From Stentor roeselii (taxonomy: Eukaryota > Ciliophora > Heterotrichea > Heterotrichida > Stentoridae), in the NCBI GenBank assembly GCA_006503475.1, contig RSEH01000106.1:1-64000 (forward strand): a stretch of DNA of 64,000 nucleotides, in the 5' to 3' direction. The position numbers and the translations under genes were made by a program. The first letter of the stretch is position 1. Every line of letters begins with the position of its first letter. This document shows positions 10,701 through 18,365 of the stretch, piece after piece. Under the pieces are notes generated by a model. It was not told the origin of the DNA. It made no database searches and saw only the letters and a list, made by a program, of their open reading frames with translations.

Positions 10701-12355
10701 AAATTTTCACTGCAGTTGAAACAAGAAGAAGACTGACAATCAGCACATTCAAAGTTCGCATCGAATCCGAATTGAGAGACACATTTACAGTCATTTGAAG
10801 AGTTAGGACCTTCCGCATGTTCTTTGCATGAAAGGCAATGATCGTAGTTTATGCAAGTTTTACAACTGGAATGACAGGTCAAGCAACTTTGGTTCATTAA
10901 ATAAAAGCTGTCAAGACAAGAGCTGCATAAAAACGGGTTATTTTTGCATAAATCACAGCCAGTCGCGCAGTTGCGTTTTAGACTTACCAGTTGAGCCAGG
11001 TCAACGAAAAGGTTGATAAATGTTGAACTTTCAAGAATTTTACATTCGAATTCTTCAGGAACACAAGAGTACCCGAAGTTCGACTCATTAGAATAAACTT
11101 GAAAATCTTTAGAGACGTTTAAACAGTTTACTTGCAATTCATTTTGAATCTCGTAGAAAGTGATGGAATAGTTACTTGCGTTGTAAACTCCTGCGTCAAG
11201 CAACCTCTGACTGAACCCGTCAGCGTCATTGAGGATTTTGGAGTAGTTTGTAGAAATCAGGGAAATTATCATTGGAGAGGAACATAAAGAACAGTAGCAG
11301 TTTGTCAAGTCAGATATCAAAGTCTTTTGATACTGCAAGTTTATTGAACCTGAAGCTGAGTAATGACTTGAACTTGCCTCAAATCCTTGATATAAAGTGT
11401 AAGTAGTTCCTTTTGTGATATTCGAGACAAAGGAGATCAAAGAGTCATCCACTGACTTGACTACTGAAAAATACTCCTGAGATGACGAGTCGATTATCAA
11501 GGAGTAAAAATTCAAGTAAAGCAGGTAAATATTCAGATATTTTTCATGAATTTCTAAAAAATCTGAGTAGTCTAGCAGTGGAGAGTAAAGATGAAGACTT
11601 AACACCCTGAGCAATTCCACTGATGAATTACTTTGAACTGATGAGAGTGACGGGTCCAGAAGGTTCTCAATTGCTGTTGCGTATAAAAAACACTCTTCTG
11701 TTGTTTCGAAGCTGTTTGAGTAATAACTTTGAAGTTTTACTAACATGTGAGCGAACAGGCTGGAATTCGCGGATTGGTAGTAAAGGTTTATCGCGTCTGG
11801 AATACTTGTCTCGTTCGCGTAGGAGTCAAACTCTTCTATTGAACCGCTTTGAAGTCTTCGCCTGGCTGATTCTTTAGGACTGTACCGGATGAATGAAAAT
11901 GTTGGGGTTTCTGATGTTTTCGACTTTTTGGAGTATTCGGATGATAAATAGCCTAAATCGCTTTCTGTTAACTTTAAAGATAACTCTGGAGTTATTTGGA
12001 TCACGATGAATGAATGGCTTTTTTTCAAGCACTGTGAAATTATCACGTCGTGTTCTGTTGTTTCTTCAACAGTTACAATTATCGCTGGTTGGCTTTTTCT
12101 TACTTTTTTTAGAGCTTCTTCACAAAGCTGAGGATTTCTTCGGCCTGTCCAGTCAATGTTCAATCTGGAAAAATCTATTGATTCATCAGAAACATTTGGA
12201 ATTTCATTTGGAATGAATATCAGAAGATTGGACTTTGGAAAATCCGGAATTTCTGTTGAGATGCTGGATTTTCTGACATCTCCTTCTTGAGATGCCTCAA
12301 CATTTAAATATCGATAGGCTTGACAGAAGCCTAAAACGATAATATTCAGCCACAT
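4715..12355 (-). CDS. giant cysteine-rich, REJ-type multipass membrane protein (2546 aa)
   Basis: The protein has a hydrophobic N-terminal signal peptide (MWLNIIVLGFCQAY), a leader region of about 450 aa with many potential N-glycosylation sites, then about 1000 aa of cysteine-rich furin/EGF-like repeats. I count eleven roughly 90-aa modules, each marked by a C-x-x-(F/Y/L/H)-G-(F/L/I/T)-(N/D)-type segment such as CDTGFGLD. Next comes a Ser/Thr-rich region of beta-sandwich type (about 1560-1980) resembling PKD/REJ domains of polycystin-1 and the sea-urchin sperm receptor. The last 200 aa hold about six hydrophobic segments. It is probably a cell-surface receptor or adhesion protein. I did not see PLAT or a clear GPS motif, so it is not a standard polycystin. 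No intron is needed. Confidence 0.7.
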   Translation of the reverse strand: MWLNIIVLGFCQAYRYLNVEASQEGDVRKSSISTEIPDFPKSNLLIFIPNEIPNVSDESIDFSRLNIDWTGRRNPQLCEEALKKVRKSQPAIIVTVEETTEHDVIISQCLKKSHSFIVIQITPELSLKLTESDLGYLSSEYSKKSKTSETPTFSFIRYSPKESARRRLQSGSIEEFDSYANETSIPDAINLYYQSANSSLFAHMLVKLQSYYSNSFETTEECFLYATAIENLLDPSLSSVQSNSSVELLRVLSLHLYSPLLDYSDFLEIHEKYLNIYLLYLNFYSLIIDSSSQEYFSVVKSVDDSLISFVSNITKGTTYTLYQGFEASSSHYSASGSINLQYQKTLISDLTNCYCSLCSSPMIISLISTNYSKILNDADGFSQRLLDAGVYNASNYSITFYEIQNELQVNCLNVSKDFQVYSNESNFGYSCVPEEFECKILESSTFINLFVDLAQLVSLKRNCATGCDLCKNNPFLCSSCLDSFYLMNQSCLTCHSSCKTCINYDHCLSCKEHAEGPNSSNDCKCVSQFGFDANFECADCQSSSCFNCSENLKICDECFDGFFEFNGSCSACLPECKTCDNSSSCKSCLPYLSLSGAGRCLCQEGFGFNGSLPVCVECFDLNCNTCFFNHSECETCDDGFYLDLSHSCQHCDVRCQTCSDDYSCDSCKSYASLDEDSMCKCDYGLGFNHLGDCTDCDDFNCEVCEDDSSYCQVCIEGYYASSGECFPCHSSCKSCESFENCTSCKQNAMGPDNSKKCICLNHYGFNSENDCTECFENCSLCGSNSSYCQVCKDNYFEDSGQCKSCESSCETCSNSSSCETCKSHSFPFESFCKCQSGYGRDQNKECSTCDSNCLNCAEDQKICTNCQDGYFLNNGSCFKCHKTCITCKAEQECLSCWPNATLNNGSCFCHDGFGKNAENGSCQSCQEKCDVCEKDFSVCESCENGYGLNGSLCELCSQFCVSCFSNVSQCDLCEGHYYLDGSICKECSGTCENCTNQSTCQSCWQHAYLFDDHSCRCDTGFGLDHSTNKCQPCSESCLNCEENVEICKKCEDNLGINPETFECSSCMMHCLNCSINSSLCQTCEDGFYFNGSSCEKCLINCQTCNDGQSCLTCWNNANLDQEFQCKCDQGLGIDLNTGFCENCADNCSLCFDNHLKCSACKEPFGLHPESLLCQGCLEHCVNCSANSLKCVDCEDGYFLINDECQPCNNTCKTCSGINECLSCWNNATLTSKLCLCDIGFGTNPSTGFCNYCEEPCQECSLNYLECTKCKEIQSIGLNHISKKCEACSSNCLSCNLNSSQCNSCDGNFYLKYHECHECLNVCQKCSSIENCTECSSHSSLINSMCVCINEFGLNTSGLCDDCKSPICKDCSGDQSICEECKENASLNEGSCTCNDYHGINLKNCESCSDPLCKTCTNDYSNCTICVENTKSGVFPCECVEHATFSSDSKKCLCDEGYLLENSLCKKATRYLQASNINKTEFDSDFMKIHIYLNSEIDTSVSPLCSNIIKITTKLGIGAVCSFTNTTTIRIALGLAWTITSVDALELKADYLIRKSGVFLLSFTDVLVYPAYSVSPFPPNAVISGTSKISLGCSNELVEFNGYGSTGINSETFAYQWSVNIEGHEGSTSSTFQISTSLITESTSSITLYLTVSDIFNNSASSNKTLSIYSNKILTISFDTGSSLTVKPSTSISLQVTITDYCGMQGSSIFTWSSSPSILSSCKQVSPSRLQIPSKTLLSTSSPYSFSVTASISGVTGSTSVTINVINSDLVLLWNRPTGDVSSSLGFTAEAVKSYDPDSSATVLSCSWMTEPESVLNGVTSDGFTISIPGENFQGLKNFSIKVVVSDSGRSTTGSSFYNIVDDLNTVIKMIVPLTRVTISKQFTIQTSISSTTGSSILWTQLTGPAASIVPSNFPFISFAAGALNAGSSYTFQIAVTESSGKYLRSYASITTNLPPSCLSSLTFSPSSGTSRKTSISLSIIGCRDLDGPDIPLTYSFGYSQNGKDTNLGLASKTNSIKSIFPTGSLTPFVKVCDSLNDCITLKSSSQLTMSSTRRQLKPVDTLEEYEKDCNSFGLTNTLLAYLKSIEVKEQLLTRMIQDFEEFCRNEEKSVELLELALSVISEFMNEIQKESLSKEYISKYFNLLSYLLTDLPEVNDKISIKINEFADQVIKLYPDNDHQSKVFTLLKTLLNIYQNIGEVIELHSKRLIIYKTINFERFFARRNLLFGDINLKFPELNFNRSLIIEIKLILIKLDFPVFQFEIFSNKYFEDYEMIETEKIDLIMNYSAVLKIPNNYNHKVKCEGKSQNQSEIFCTAKTCSSGERICLQLQETGEYFTYQFEGFHQRAAFYFSCSVSLLWIMLSIFFWVFNQKNLEEVDLIKERKTERKSESYDEKDTLDQLENSESLSRIEYHLLLGLFVSNSLVWSKYQRISIYFSAVLQMVAWQSVLEMASEDDLILEGLISAVLVWPSTFCLMVLLSRSSFYLRASGVALLVLITIVSLLLTFFSISNEKWHIPLISGFLTDLLILQSISFIAWLKCSLRLIEH

Positions 12356-12406
12356 AATATAAGAAAGTTTTTATTTTATTTATATCTTTATGCTAATAGA
12401 AAAAAA

Positions 12407-13693
12407 TTAGGGATTTTTGGGGTTTTCTTCGTCGTTTGTGTCTCTTTTTCGCTTTTTTGGTACCACTGTTGAGAGGTCAGTTAAAATTTCAGCAGCTTTT
12501 TTATCCTCCTCAAACCTTTGCCTAGCCATATGAATCGCTGAGAACTGTTTAGCCATATTAAGATACCATCCAATAGCAGCATATCCATTCATCACATTCT
12601 GCTGATAACTCAATCCAATCCCATTATTCTGCGGTTTAGGTTTCTCAATTTTTTCTTCCTTCACCTCCCTTCTCTTCAAAAACGGAATTTCCGAAACATC
12701 AAATTCAAAAAAAACCATTTCTTTAGTCCTTTCCTTCACGAAATCCTGATTTTTCGCCAATTGTTTCGCTTTATCAAAAGCGATTTTTGATTCATTATGT
12801 TGTCCAGAGATCCAATAAAGACTTCCAATATTATTCCAGATTTCCCAACTTTTCCCTGAAAGTTCAGAAGCTCTTGTAAAACATCGAAAAGCCTGAGCTG
12901 TTTGACCGATATCTGAACAAAGAATGCCGAAACTATTAAGTGCTTGGAAATCAGAAGAATTTTGATTCAGGACTTGAAGATAAAAATTTGATGCTTGTGG
13001 AAAGTCTTTGTTTAAATGATGAAGTCTTGCCAGGGCGTAGAGAAGGTCAAGTTCTTCAAGTGAGCCTTTTGTGCAAAGAGAAAGACCTTCGGTTAGATGT
13101 TGATGGGAGGACTTTTGGTCGGAGTCTTTTAAGAACCACCCAAGGCTTAGAGCTGAATAAGATGAGCTTTGTTCCTTGTGGCTTTTGGTGAAGATTGATA
13201 GAGCTTCGCAGGTTTGGTTTAGTTTGGAGTAGCAGTGGCCGAGTTGAAGATTGGATTCGTGTTTTAAGCTACTTTTTAAACACTTTTTAAAGTATAGGAT
13301 TGAATCTTGGTATAGGGAAAAACGCTTGAATATCAAACCTAGCTTGAAACTTATTGAATAACGATGGGGAAAGTCTGGGGATATTGATAGGACTTTTAAA
13401 AATGATGGCTCGGCGTAGTGTAGGTTATCACTGTTGAAGTACATCAAACCGATCCCGTACCAAAGTTCAGCATCTTCTACCTGCAGATGAATAGCCTTCT
13501 GATAAAACTCATGAGCCTTCGAGATATTAGACTGAATCTGATAACAATGCCCAAGATTTTTTACAACTTCAAAGTTTTTAGGTTCAGCAACAAAAACAGC
13601 TTCAAGTTTCGAAGTTTTTTTTCTGATTTTCGCTAAATCAGGTGACTTGCTTTCAAGTTCTTCAACAATAAAGTGACTAGAGATGAGTGACAT
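12407..13693 (-). CDS. TPR protein, Cyc8/Ssn6-like
   Basis: The 428-aa protein consists mainly of tetratricopeptide repeats from about residue 30 to 320. The segment LWYGIGLMYFNSDNLHYAEP followed by FKLGLIFKRFSLYQDSILYF closely resembles the TPR block of the transcriptional co-repressor Cyc8/Ssn6 and of UTX/KDM6A. The C-terminus carries a basic nuclear-localisation-like KKRKRD. I infer a nuclear co-regulator role, but TPR folds are easily confused and the region downstream of the repeats is short. The start has a TTATAAATG context. The gene lies head-to-tail with the giant surface protein gene, 51 bp upstream of its start. Confidence 0.62.
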   Translation of the reverse strand: MSLISSHFIVEELESKSPDLAKIRKKTSKLEAVFVAEPKNFEVVKNLGHCYQIQSNISKAHEFYQKAIHLQVEDAELWYGIGLMYFNSDNLHYAEPSFLKVLSISPDFPHRYSISFKLGLIFKRFSLYQDSILYFKKCLKSSLKHESNLQLGHCYSKLNQTCEALSIFTKSHKEQSSSYSALSLGWFLKDSDQKSSHQHLTEGLSLCTKGSLEELDLLYALARLHHLNKDFPQASNFYLQVLNQNSSDFQALNSFGILCSDIGQTAQAFRCFTRASELSGKSWEIWNNIGSLYWISGQHNESKIAFDKAKQLAKNQDFVKERTKEMVFFEFDVSEIPFLKRREVKEEKIEKPKPQNNGIGLSYQQNVMNGYAAIGWYLNMAKQFSAIHMARQRFEEDKKAAEILTDLSTVVPKKRKRDTNDEENPKNP

Positions 13694-13954
13694 TTATAAC
13701 TTGTGTCCATTTTAGATATGCACTGTAAGGTAGTGGATATTATTGATTAAAAAAATATGTTTCTCTGAGCCTTAAAAGTTTTAAATGATGAAAGAAAAAA
13801 TTTTTTCTAGAAGGAGTTGAAAGACCAGAGATATTGTAAAGCGAAGTTTGAAGATTTTTTTATTATTTTCTTTCATTTTTAAGAGAAATAAGGAATTGAA
13901 AATTTTACCTGCCTGAGTTTAAATGACTTAGATATTTGGAAGAATTACCAATAA

Positions 13955-14527
13955 ATGGAAAGTTGTTCTTATCCCTTACAGCGAAAATGGTCGATCTGGG
14001 AACAATGGAATCTGGGGCCTGATCAAACTTTCGCTACTCATAATCAAGGAAAGGTAGGAGAATTTGATAATTTGCATGAATTCTGGCAGCATTGGAACTA
14101 TTTGCCCCATGGAAGTCCTGTGATGTTATTTGAAAACCCAGAATCAAGAGTGAAAGTGATAATTGAGTCGATAAACCACTCAATAGAAGCAGTGTGTGTC
14201 TTTGATAGCACCTTCAACCTTAGCCCAAATTCAATCTCACATAAACCTGGGTCAATCTTCAACTTCGAAATCGACTCTTTTGAGTTTAACAAGACAAAAG
14301 AAATTTGGGACCGTCTCGTTTTCAGCGTGATCGGGGAAACTTTTCCTTGTAGTGAAGAAATGAACGGTTGTCGAATAGTGGACTTGAAAAAAAGCTGCAG
14401 ATTTGAAATCTGGGCGAAATTTGATGCGGAATCAGCGAGAAACACGAGTAAATCAGTGAGCGTTAAAGAGTCAATAAAAAAGTTAACAGGTGTGAGTGAA
14501 GTGAATGCTGAAAGTCAGGGTTATTAA
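13955..14527 (+). CDS. divergent eIF4E-family protein
   Basis: This 190-aa protein has the eIF4E layout: an N-terminal YPLQRKWSIWEQW strand (the family's H-P-L-x-x-x-W-x-x-W), FDNLHEFWQHWNYLP matching the V-E-x-F-W helix that contacts eIF4G, and WDRLVFSVIGETF followed by a C-terminal FEIWAKF strand. The two tryptophans that sandwich the cap in human eIF4E (W56, W102) are not apparent; Phe26 occupies the region of the first, and no Trp lies between residues 48 and 117. Cap binding may therefore be altered. It would act in translation initiation or repression. The start has the ATAAATG context. Confidence 0.75.
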   Translation: MESCSYPLQRKWSIWEQWNLGPDQTFATHNQGKVGEFDNLHEFWQHWNYLPHGSPVMLFENPESRVKVIIESINHSIEAVCVFDSTFNLSPNSISHKPGSIFNFEIDSFEFNKTKEIWDRLVFSVIGETFPCSEEMNGCRIVDLKKSCRFEIWAKFDAESARNTSKSVSVKESIKKLTGVSEVNAESQGY

Positions 14528-14546
14528 TTTAATTGGGATTAATGAA

Positions 14547-17108
14547 TTACAGGCTTATCTCTGAAGGAGTTGATTTTAAGTAGTCGGAAACCATGCAAAT
14601 CACTGAAAGTAACAAAATTAGTAGAGAAAGACATGTCAATAAGATTAATACTGAAGTCATTGAACGAGGGCTGATAGATGAGGAACCTTTTAGGCATTGA
14701 AATGACTTTAAAATGAAATCTGACTCGCATTTTAAACAGTGAACTGTTGAAAGACAGGTCGTGCAGTGACTGCTGCACAGAGAACATTCACCTGAACTGT
14801 TTAAAAATAAAGGAAAGTAACATTTTGAACATTTTTTAAGAGTTGAGTTAAAATGTTGACAACCTGCTGGATTTTGTAAACATTTACCTGAATCTAAGTA
14901 ACTCATTTCAAAGCATGATGTGCATGAATCTATGCTGAGACAACTGCTGCAGTTTGGGTGACATGCAAGACATTCAGAATCTGATAAATAAAAACCGTTC
15001 ATGCATTCTAAGCAAGTTTTATCTGATGAGCATTTAGAACAGGACTTTCCACAAAAAACAAATTCTTGGTCTTCGCTGTTGTTCCAATAAAACCTGTCAC
15101 ATTTTTTGTTACTTTCACATTCTTCACAAAAATCTGGACATTTTTCACAGTTTCCTGAAGAGTTTTTGAAGAATGAGGGAAGACATGAAAAGATTGAAGT
15201 TGAATTACAAGTTAAACCAAAATCAGAGCAGTCTTTCCAAGAGTTGGAAGAAAGATAAAACCCTGCAGGAGTTGATTCACATCTTTTGTTTACATCTTGG
15301 GATATGTCTTGACTACAGCTTAAAACTGAACCGTTTTGAGTTAAAAAAAAACCTAATGAGGGTGATGTGCATTTACCCTGAGTTGTAGATTTGTAGCAGT
15401 TTGGAGGGAGAGGCAAACATTCTCCGTTTGAATTTGGAAACATCCAATTTGGGCATAGTGAACACTTTCCTTCTAATCCGCATTCTAAACAGAGACTTTG
15501 ACAAGGACTGCAGATGCCTGAAGAATTTAATGAAAATCCGTGGATACAGTTTATGCAGTTTCTGTGTCTGTCACATTTTAAGCAGTTGGGGTCTTGACAA
15601 TAAGAGCAGTTTCCCAGAAGATCTACAGAATATCTTTCTTTACACTTTAAGCATTGACCCATTCGACATTCGATACAAAAGATAGGGCAAGGCTGGCATT
15701 CTCCTTGTGAATTCAATCCATAAGAATAAATACAATTAATACAAAGTCCTCCAATACAATTTTGACAGAATTTTGGGCAAATTTCGCATGTTTTATTAAT
15801 TGAAACTCCGAATCCTGGAACACACATCGAACAAGAATCTCTAGAGGAGCATTTCAAGCAATTTTCCTGACATTTGATGCAAATTCCTTTATTATCCGCT
15901 CCATATCCAGGCTCACAAGTAAGAGCCAAGTTTTTTTTAAAGCATATTGTGCTGTACTTGTCTTCACATGGCTCACAATTTCCTTCAGAATTAAGAGCGT
16001 AATATTCTTCACATCTGAAACACCTGCTTTTATAATCGCATTCAAGACAATTAATAGGGCAGGTAACCGAACACAGCCCATCCACATCAAGTCCAAACCC
16101 GTCAAAACATGAAATACAAGAATTGTGATCAGAGCACCAGAGGCAGTTTGTTTTACATGGCTGACATATAAAGTTTAGGTCAAGGTAGTAATTAGATTTG
16201 CATTCTTTGCATAAGATACTGTTTTGAAGTACTAGACAGTTTTTAAGATGAGATTTTATGCATTTTCCATCTGCTTTAAGTATATAATCAGGCTTGCAGA
16301 GAGAGCAATATCCTGCCAAGATACAATCTTGACAATTATCTTCACATTCTATGCATCCTTGTTCTTCTTGTGAAGATAAACCATAACTAAATTCACACAT
16401 AATGCATACAGAATGGTTCAAACATATTCGACAGTTCATTGAGCACCTTAAACACAAAAGTTGCTCCGAAAGATAAAATCCCTCTTGACAAACAATGCAG
16501 CTGTCCTGACTAGAGCATCTCAGACAAAACTCACCACACCTGTTACAAACTCCTCCAATCAAGAAAAATCCTTCGAAGCACAAAAAGCAAGAACTCTCAT
16601 TACAATTCAAACAATATTCCCCACATTCAAAACAATAATTCCTCTCTTCATCAAAACTGTAACCGAGCCTACATTTCAAGCATTTCTCATCAACACACTC
16701 CTCACATCCCAATTCACATAAAAATTCACACTTTCCTTCATTTTCAAAATAATTTCCTTCACATTCTTTACAAATTTCATTGGTTTCACAAATTTTGCAA
16801 TTCTCAATCAAACAATTTTCTTGAATTTTTCTATCAAAACTAAGACTTGATGTAGAAAAAGGTCTTTTTCTTATATTTGTTTCAAAATAAAGAAATTTTT
16901 CGTATTTAACTTTGAAAATTTCAGATTTTTCAATTTTCTTTGCAAAATCCTCTGATTTTTTTAAACATAAAGAAAAATCAACGAGGGTGAAACCTGGAAG
17001 ACAACTGAAACATGCTGAATTTTTACAGAGTTCGCAGAATTCAACTGTGCACTGTTGTGCGAATGCAAAGAAAAAAAAAAGAGAGAAATTCAAGAGATTT
17101 TTATTCAT
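14547..17108 (-). CDS. cysteine-rich single-pass surface protein (853 aa)
   Basis: The protein starts with a strong signal peptide (MNKNLLNFSLFFFFAFA) and is then filled with C-x-x-C-type furin/growth-factor-receptor-like repeats from about residue 20 to 800. One hydrophobic helix (about 822-842, LILLTCLSLLILLLSVICM) is followed by a very short tail. It is predicted to be a type I surface protein with an extracellular cysteine-rich rod. The repeats resemble those of the giant protein at 4715-12355, suggesting shared ancestry, but the REJ region and multipass tail are missing. Its start codon lies only 2 nt after the stop codon of the upstream kinase gene. The ligand and role are unknown. Confidence 0.72.
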   Translation of the reverse strand: MNKNLLNFSLFFFFAFAQQCTVEFCELCKNSACFSCLPGFTLVDFSLCLKKSEDFAKKIEKSEIFKVKYEKFLYFETNIRKRPFSTSSLSFDRKIQENCLIENCKICETNEICKECEGNYFENEGKCEFLCELGCEECVDEKCLKCRLGYSFDEERNYCFECGEYCLNCNESSCFLCFEGFFLIGGVCNRCGEFCLRCSSQDSCIVCQEGFYLSEQLLCLRCSMNCRICLNHSVCIMCEFSYGLSSQEEQGCIECEDNCQDCILAGYCSLCKPDYILKADGKCIKSHLKNCLVLQNSILCKECKSNYYLDLNFICQPCKTNCLWCSDHNSCISCFDGFGLDVDGLCSVTCPINCLECDYKSRCFRCEEYYALNSEGNCEPCEDKYSTICFKKNLALTCEPGYGADNKGICIKCQENCLKCSSRDSCSMCVPGFGVSINKTCEICPKFCQNCIGGLCINCIYSYGLNSQGECQPCPIFCIECRMGQCLKCKERYSVDLLGNCSYCQDPNCLKCDRHRNCINCIHGFSLNSSGICSPCQSLCLECGLEGKCSLCPNWMFPNSNGECLPLPPNCYKSTTQGKCTSPSLGFFLTQNGSVLSCSQDISQDVNKRCESTPAGFYLSSNSWKDCSDFGLTCNSTSIFSCLPSFFKNSSGNCEKCPDFCEECESNKKCDRFYWNNSEDQEFVFCGKSCSKCSSDKTCLECMNGFYLSDSECLACHPNCSSCLSIDSCTSCFEMSYLDSGKCLQNPAGCQHFNSTLKKCSKCYFPLFLNSSGECSLCSSHCTTCLSTVHCLKCESDFILKSFQCLKGSSSISPRSMTSVLILLTCLSLLILLLSVICMVSDYLKSTPSEISL

Positions 17109-17110
17109 AA

Positions 17111-18349
17111 TTATTGAATGAAGATGAAATTAATTCTAGGGTTTTGAGTGAGTTTGGTGCAAAGGTTATGGTTGAAGCCGAATCTTCTGCTGCAGACGAC
17201 ACAGATTGAACATCCCATATTAACTTGGCACTTTTTCCAGATTGAATTATGAATCACTTCCATGTTGCAGCATTTTATATTTTCCATTGATTTAAATGTG
17301 CAACTTTCTATTGTAGAATGTTTACTATCACATAAAATGCAAAACTCTATTCCAAACAAAAAATCTTTTAATGATGATTGTCTCATATTCATTTGATAAT
17401 AATCATTTTTTTGCAAAATCCATTCTTGAAAACTTCCAAAACATTTTCCACAAACTAAAAATTCATCTAGAATCATCGATATTTCAGCATTTTTCAAGCA
17501 ATTCGAGCAAGTTTTAATCTCCCCCAGCATAAGCTTTTTCTTCAAAGTGATGAAGTTCGGTCGAGCTTGTTCTGAATGATTTAACATTTGTATTAAAAAA
17601 GATGTTAACCTTGGGTAATATCTATAAAATTCATCAAGTTTCATTTGAATATTTTGGATTATAAGATCTGGATTCTGATCCTTAATTAATTCCTCACAAG
17701 ACTGCAAAGTCATCATATAAATGAAAGTCATTCCTAAAGAATAAACATCTGACTTGAAATAATCACAATTCAATTGAATATTTTCACCCTTCATTAAAGA
17801 AATATAAGCAACTCTGAGCTCTGGGCTCAAATAAAGAGGAGTCCCCGCAAGTGAGTCCGCATTTTTACTAGTGAACTCCAAGGCACAGCCTAAGTCTCCA
17901 ACAACCAACTGATAATCATCATCGACAAAGATGTTCTCAGGCTTGATATCTCGATGGGCGATTGACTTTTCCTCGAAGTAAGCAAAAATATTGACTAGTC
18001 GAGTAAGATGAGACATTAGTTCATTTTCTGAAAAATATACTCTTGCTGAGATTTTTGATTGGATTAATTGCTTCAGGTCACCATTTCTGTAGTATTTCAT
18101 GATGATTCTGATGAAATATCTTTCGTTTGCCTGACTGATCTGGCAATCGTAGACTGTTGCAACACCTTGAATGTCTTTAAATCGCATCATGCTGAAAACC
18201 TCTTTGTAAAAGTTGTTAGCTTCATTTAGAGTGTTGAAGTAAATAACTTTTATCACAGTTTCTCGACCTTCACTAGTTCCTTTCCACACTTGCAGGTCAT
18301 TTCCTCTAGAATAAATTAAACTCTCGTAAAACGTCTTGTCAGCTTCCAT
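17111..18349 (-). CDS. protein kinase with cysteine-rich C-terminus (family member 1)
   Basis: The 412-aa protein has a kinase domain (about 5-275) followed by a cysteine-rich region. Visible kinase features are the N-terminal LIYSRGNDLQVWKG, the beta-3 Lys (about K34), a helix-C-like YKEVFSMMRF, the catalytic HRDIKPEN (H132-R133-D134), GDLGCA in place of DFG (D152) and LSPELR in the APE position. The C-terminus has paired cysteines ending in a C-x2-C-x8-H-x2-C cluster, probably binding zinc. It is close kin to the genes at 18366-19586, 19636-20943 and 36004-37347. Substrates are unknown. It lies in tandem with its neighbour, 16 bp away. Confidence 0.75.
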   Translation of the reverse strand: MEADKTFYESLIYSRGNDLQVWKGTSEGRETVIKVIYFNTLNEANNFYKEVFSMMRFKDIQGVATVYDCQISQANERYFIRIIMKYYRNGDLKQLIQSKISARVYFSENELMSHLTRLVNIFAYFEEKSIAHRDIKPENIFVDDDYQLVVGDLGCALEFTSKNADSLAGTPLYLSPELRVAYISLMKGENIQLNCDYFKSDVYSLGMTFIYMMTLQSCEELIKDQNPDLIIQNIQMKLDEFYRYYPRLTSFLIQMLNHSEQARPNFITLKKKLMLGEIKTCSNCLKNAEISMILDEFLVCGKCFGSFQEWILQKNDYYQMNMRQSSLKDFLFGIEFCILCDSKHSTIESCTFKSMENIKCCNMEVIHNSIWKKCQVNMGCSICVVCSRRFGFNHNLCTKLTQNPRINFIFIQ

Positions 18350-18365
18350 TTTTTAATTATAAGAA

